Shown here: positions 7,530 to 10,293 of the stretch, piece by piece
How positions within the stretch are numbered: the first letter of the stretch is position 1
How the letters are laid out: the number at the start of each line of letters is the position of its first letter
Assembly: GCA_005793025.1 (NCBI GenBank)
Contig: SXQI01000253.1
Coordinates: forward strand, 1-10,293
Source: Verrucomicrobiales bacterium
GTDB taxonomy: Bacteria; Verrucomicrobiota; Verrucomicrobiia; Limisphaerales; SXQI01
Length of the DNA: 10,293 nucleotides
Direction: 5' to 3'
The notes under the pieces: model-generated
Seen by the model: the letters and a program-made list of their open reading frames with translations, nothing else
Told to the model about the DNA's origin: nothing
Database searches by the model: none
Position numbers and translations under genes: made by a program

Positions 7530-8144
7530 CTATGGTTCGAATTGGATATCTTCAGGCCTCACTTCAAGACAGTTGTCCTGGTCCTCCCAAATGATTGCCG
7601 GGAAGAATTCCAAGAGTCGGGGTGCCAAGACTCGACCGAGGTCGGCTAAGGACTTCTCAGATTGTTCGGCGGCAAGTTCGAGGTCTTCGTCGTAGTCGTC
7701 GGACTGATCCATCCCTGCCTCGCTCCAATGAGCCACTTCGTGGATTCGCCCGTAATCCTCGGCCCAGTTTTGGATTCGGGATCGCAGCGGGTTGGGGATC
7801 TCCTCGAGTGCTACTGCGGTTTCGGAACAAAAAGGGCAGATGAGGCCTGTTTCAACGATGTATCGGGTGAAGAATCCTAGTAGCGGAGCTCGACAACAGG
7901 GTGCTTCGGTATAGGCACTAGGGATTGATACTAATCGTTTATGCCAAATCTCCCGTTTATGTCCTTGCACGCCCGCAAGGCGAAGGGCTCCAATCAGCGG
8001 GTGTGATAAACGCCAGACTTTGCCCTCCAATTGGCCCAAAGTTTGTGAAATCCACCTAGCTAGGGTCAAATCATCAAACCCTTTGAAGGCGTCGCCGTAC
8101 TCGGTCCATAAGCGATCCAAGGGGTCTTCGGAGGAATTTGACAT
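7530..8144 (-). CDS. uncharacterised protein with CC...CxxC cysteine pattern
   Basis: A 204-residue soluble protein that I do not recognise. Visible traits are a mixed alpha-helical N-terminus (1-70) rich in Trp and Leu, a probable metal-binding or redox patch made of Cys83-Cys84 (EAPCCRAP) and Cys103/Cys106 (ICPFCSE), and an acidic stretch at 146-164 (DQSDDYDEDLELAAEQSEK). There is no signal peptide or membrane segment. The two cysteine pairs about 20 residues apart could bind zinc, as in a zinc ribbon, but the CC pair is not the usual CxxC. The ATG at 8144 is followed by SNSSEDPLDRLW; no Shine-Dalgarno precedes it. The gene lies 79 bases after ftsH on the same strand and may be its co-transcribed partner; the gap shows no convincing terminator. 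Reality as a gene is supported by the length, the neighbouring-gene-like codon use and the tight packing. Function is unknown. Confidence 0.75.
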   Translation of the reverse strand: MSNSSEDPLDRLWTEYGDAFKGFDDLTLARWISQTLGQLEGKVWRLSHPLIGALRLAGVQGHKREIWHKRLVSIPSAYTEAPCCRAPLLGFFTRYIVETGLICPFCSETAVALEEIPNPLRSRIQNWAEDYGRIHEVAHWSEAGMDQSDDYDEDLELAAEQSEKSLADLGRVLAPRLLEFFPAIIWEDQDNCLEVRPEDIQFEP

Positions 8145-8223
8145 CTCGTGGTAGGTTCAAAATTCCAATCGATTCCATTTGGGTCCGCGACAGTTCACAA
8201 GGCTTGAACAAGGAAATCCGTTT

Positions 8224-10236
8224 CTAGGCAGCAGCCGGAGATGGTGCCCCAAGCCCAGGGATAGGAGGAACTGACGTTTTAATCGGCTCTGGCACCGCAG
8301 TAACGGCTTGTGCACCGGAAGGCGGTTCAGGTTCTTTCAACGTTGGTGGCGGCGGTGTGAACCTGCCGTGTTTCACAATCTCTTCAACCTGCGCACAGTC
8401 CAACGTTTCGTATTCAAGCAAGGTTTTCGCGAGCAGCTCCAGTCGTTCTCCGTGTGCTTCAACCAAGGCCTTGGCTCTACGATATTGGTCATCAATAATC
8501 TGTTTGACCTCAGCGTCGATGTCTTCCGCAATCTTTTCGCTATAGTCCTTCCCTCGGGTCATTTCTCGACCGAGGAAGACATACTCGTTGTTCTCTCCGT
8601 ATTGGATCATCCCCAACTTCTCGCTCATACCCCATTGGCAAACCATTGCGCGGGCCGTTTGGCTAGCCTGTTGGATGTCTCCAGCGGCACCCGTTGAAAT
8701 ATCTCCAGAAACAATCTCCTCCGCGATGCGCCCTGCCATTGTCACCGCGATGGTGTCCAGCATCTCCTTCTTACGTCTGCTCAAGATGTCCTGTTTAGGC
8801 AGATACATGGTGACGCCCAAAGCTTGACCGCGTGGGATGATGGTCACCTTGTGCAACGGGAATGAGTGCTCTAGAAGCACACTTACCAATGCATGACCTG
8901 CCTCGTGCCAAGCAGTGAATTTCTTTTCCTCATCCGTCATCGCGAGGCTTCGTCGTTCGCGTCCCCAACGGACTTTGTCTCGGGCTTCCTCCAACTCCAC
9001 CATTCCAATGGATTTTTTGTTGGTTCGGGCGGCGAGCAGCGCGGCCTCATTCAACAAGTTGGCGAGTTCAGCACCTGAAAAGCCGGGGGTTCCTCGTGCG
9101 ATCACCTCCATGTCAACCGAAGGGTCTAATTTCACGTTCTTGGCGTGAACCTTTAGGATTGCTTCGCGCCCCCTGACATCTGGCAAATTGATCGTGATCT
9201 GCCGGTCGAACCGACCGGGCCTTAGCAGCGCGGGATCCAGAACATCTGGACGATTTGTTGCAGCGATAATGATGATGCCTTCTGTGGTGTCGAAGCCATC
9301 CATCTCGACTAGAAGGGCGTTGAGCGTCTGTTCTCGCTCGTCGTTTCCGCCACCCAATCCATGACCACGGCTACGGCCTACTGCATCGATTTCATCGATG
9401 AAAATAAGACAAGGCGTCGCTTTGCGAGCTTGCTCGAACATATCGCGGACACGACTCGCCCCCACGCCAACAAACATCTCGACAAAGTCCGACCCGCTGA
9501 TCGTGAAGAAGGAGGCATCCGCCTCACCCGCAATGGCCTTGGCCAGAAGGGTTTTGCCCGTGCCGGGGGAGCCGATCATCAGGATCCCTTTGGGAATCCT
9601 GCCTCCCAGTTTCTGGAATTTCTTCGGATCTTTTAAGAAATCCACCAACTCATAAACTTCATCCTTAGCTTCTTCAACGCCGGCAACATCTTTAAAGGTC
9701 GTACGGTTTTTGTCCTTACTCAGCATCCGTGCCTTACTTTTTCCGAAACTCATGGCACCTTTGCCCGCCATTTTAATTTGGCGAATGAAAAAGAAATAGA
9801 TGAGAACTGCCACCACAAGGATCGGGAGCACAGTGAATAACAGGCTCATTACGAACGTATTGGGTTCCGAAGTGGTGAAAACCGGCGAATTCAGCAATCG
9901 CTTTTCTAAATCCTCGTTTAAGCGGGTAGTTGTCCGGAACGGCATTTCCACCTTCGTCCCAGTTGCGTCATTGGTCAGGAATTTGCCGGTGATTTCCTGA
10001 AGGACTGCTGATTGTGGATTATAGTGGATTGTTCCTGTTACCAAACGATTCGCATCTAAGAGCTCAACCAATTGGTGACGAGTGAGATTCGTGAATCTGA
10101 CTTCCGTGTTCTTGCGGAGGACGAATAGCAAGGGAATGGCCCCAACGATTAGGATCCAAAGCAAGTAGGTTCGGGGCTGTGCCTTTGATTCGTTGACCTT
10201 CTTTTCGTTTTTGTCGGGCTTATTTTCTTCAGACAT
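8224..10236 (-). CDS. ftsH: ATP-dependent zinc metalloprotease FtsH
   Basis: A complete 670-residue membrane-anchored AAA+ protease that extracts and degrades misfolded membrane proteins and selected cytosolic regulators. In order: a charged cytoplasmic N-tail (1-21), TM1 (about 23-40), a periplasmic domain (41-127), TM2 (about 128-150), and an AAA+ module with Walker A GSPGTGKT (222-229), pore loop FVGVGA (255-260), Walker B LIFIDEID (277-284) and the second region of homology ending ALLRPGRFDR (336-345). The M41 peptidase domain has the zinc motif HEAGH (444-448) and the likely third ligand Asp520 in TGAAGD. The C-terminus (626-670) is a Pro/Ala-rich, probably disordered tail. Walker A has Ser223 where many FtsH proteins have Pro. 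Start ATG 10236-10234 gives the normal N-terminus. There is no Shine-Dalgarno, and a promoter lies almost against the start codon. A small unknown gene follows on the same strand. Confidence 0.98.
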   Translation of the reverse strand: MSEENKPDKNEKKVNESKAQPRTYLLWILIVGAIPLLFVLRKNTEVRFTNLTRHQLVELLDANRLVTGTIHYNPQSAVLQEITGKFLTNDATGTKVEMPFRTTTRLNEDLEKRLLNSPVFTTSEPNTFVMSLLFTVLPILVVAVLIYFFFIRQIKMAGKGAMSFGKSKARMLSKDKNRTTFKDVAGVEEAKDEVYELVDFLKDPKKFQKLGGRIPKGILMIGSPGTGKTLLAKAIAGEADASFFTISGSDFVEMFVGVGASRVRDMFEQARKATPCLIFIDEIDAVGRSRGHGLGGGNDEREQTLNALLVEMDGFDTTEGIIIIAATNRPDVLDPALLRPGRFDRQITINLPDVRGREAILKVHAKNVKLDPSVDMEVIARGTPGFSGAELANLLNEAALLAARTNKKSIGMVELEEARDKVRWGRERRSLAMTDEEKKFTAWHEAGHALVSVLLEHSFPLHKVTIIPRGQALGVTMYLPKQDILSRRKKEMLDTIAVTMAGRIAEEIVSGDISTGAAGDIQQASQTARAMVCQWGMSEKLGMIQYGENNEYVFLGREMTRGKDYSEKIAEDIDAEVKQIIDDQYRRAKALVEAHGERLELLAKTLLEYETLDCAQVEEIVKHGRFTPPPPTLKEPEPPSGAQAVTAVPEPIKTSVPPIPGLGAPSPAAA

Positions 10237-10241
10237 CTAAA

Positions 10242-10270
10242 TTAATAATTAGTGAACACGCTACCATCAA
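10242..10270 (-). promoter_or_regulatory. candidate ftsH promoter, possibly leaderless
   Basis: On the minus strand TTGATG (10270-10265) and TATTAA (10247-10242) are separated by exactly 17 bases, each matching four of six sigma-70-type consensus positions. The spacing would put transcription start at about 10236-10235, on or beside the ftsH ATG. The sequence between the -10 and the ATG (ATTTAG) has no Shine-Dalgarno. The AT-rich stretch allows other -10 registers, and only 57 bases upstream of the ATG are visible, so another promoter could lie outside. Confidence 0.35.
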
Positions 10271-10293
10271 TAGGCTGGAACCGCAACCGTTGG

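Noticed and set aside
8193..8209. Hairpin GTTCA/TGAAC between ftsH and the unknown gene, considered as a terminator or attenuator
   Set aside because: The stem is only five base pairs with a seven-base loop and no T-run follows on the minus strand.
8308..8697. 129-codon plus-strand open frame opposite the ftsH 3' half
   Set aside because: Antisense shadow of the M41 peptidase region; no motif or plausible start context.

Overview
The window reads as an ordinary chromosomal stretch of a Gram-negative bacterium. Exported beta-propeller proteins (SMP-30-like and PQQ-like), a eukaryote/archaea-style beta-CASP nuclease, a RecD2-type helicase and an FtsH with a Pro/Ala-rich tail together suggest the Planctomycetota-Verrucomicrobiota group. 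The protein style most resembles Verrucomicrobiota (Pedosphaera/Limisphaera-like), but this is recognition by eye and not a search result. Coding density is high, no stretch longer than about 200 bases lacks a gene, and no tRNA, rRNA, IS element, CRISPR array or phage gene was seen.

Layout: (1) positions 1-2342, plus strand, hold the 3' part of an SMP-30/gluconolactonase-family gene and, 17 bases later, a probable exported PQQ-like beta-propeller protein. (2) Positions 2346-5931, minus strand, hold an MFS transporter followed, after a 4-base gap, by recD2 helicase, apparently one transcript that converges on the propeller gene with 3 bases between the stops. (3) Positions 5932-6126 form a divergent intergenic region. 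(4) Positions 6127-7521, plus strand, hold a complete metallo-beta-lactamase/beta-CASP ribonuclease-type protein. (5) Positions 7530-10236, minus strand, hold ftsH and then a small uncharacterised protein with a CC...CxxC cysteine pattern, converging on the nuclease gene with 8 bases between the stops.

Functionally the window mixes unrelated tasks: sugar-lactone-type hydrolysis and an outward-facing scaffold protein, solute uptake, DNA helicase activity, RNA processing and membrane protein quality control. I see no defence island, secondary-metabolite cluster or other clearly new multi-gene system. The most useful leads are modest: the unknown cysteine-motif protein behind ftsH, the absence of Shine-Dalgarno sequences at all six visible starts (with a promoter arrangement at ftsH that would give a leaderless mRNA), and a start-stop element at the transporter/helicase junction.
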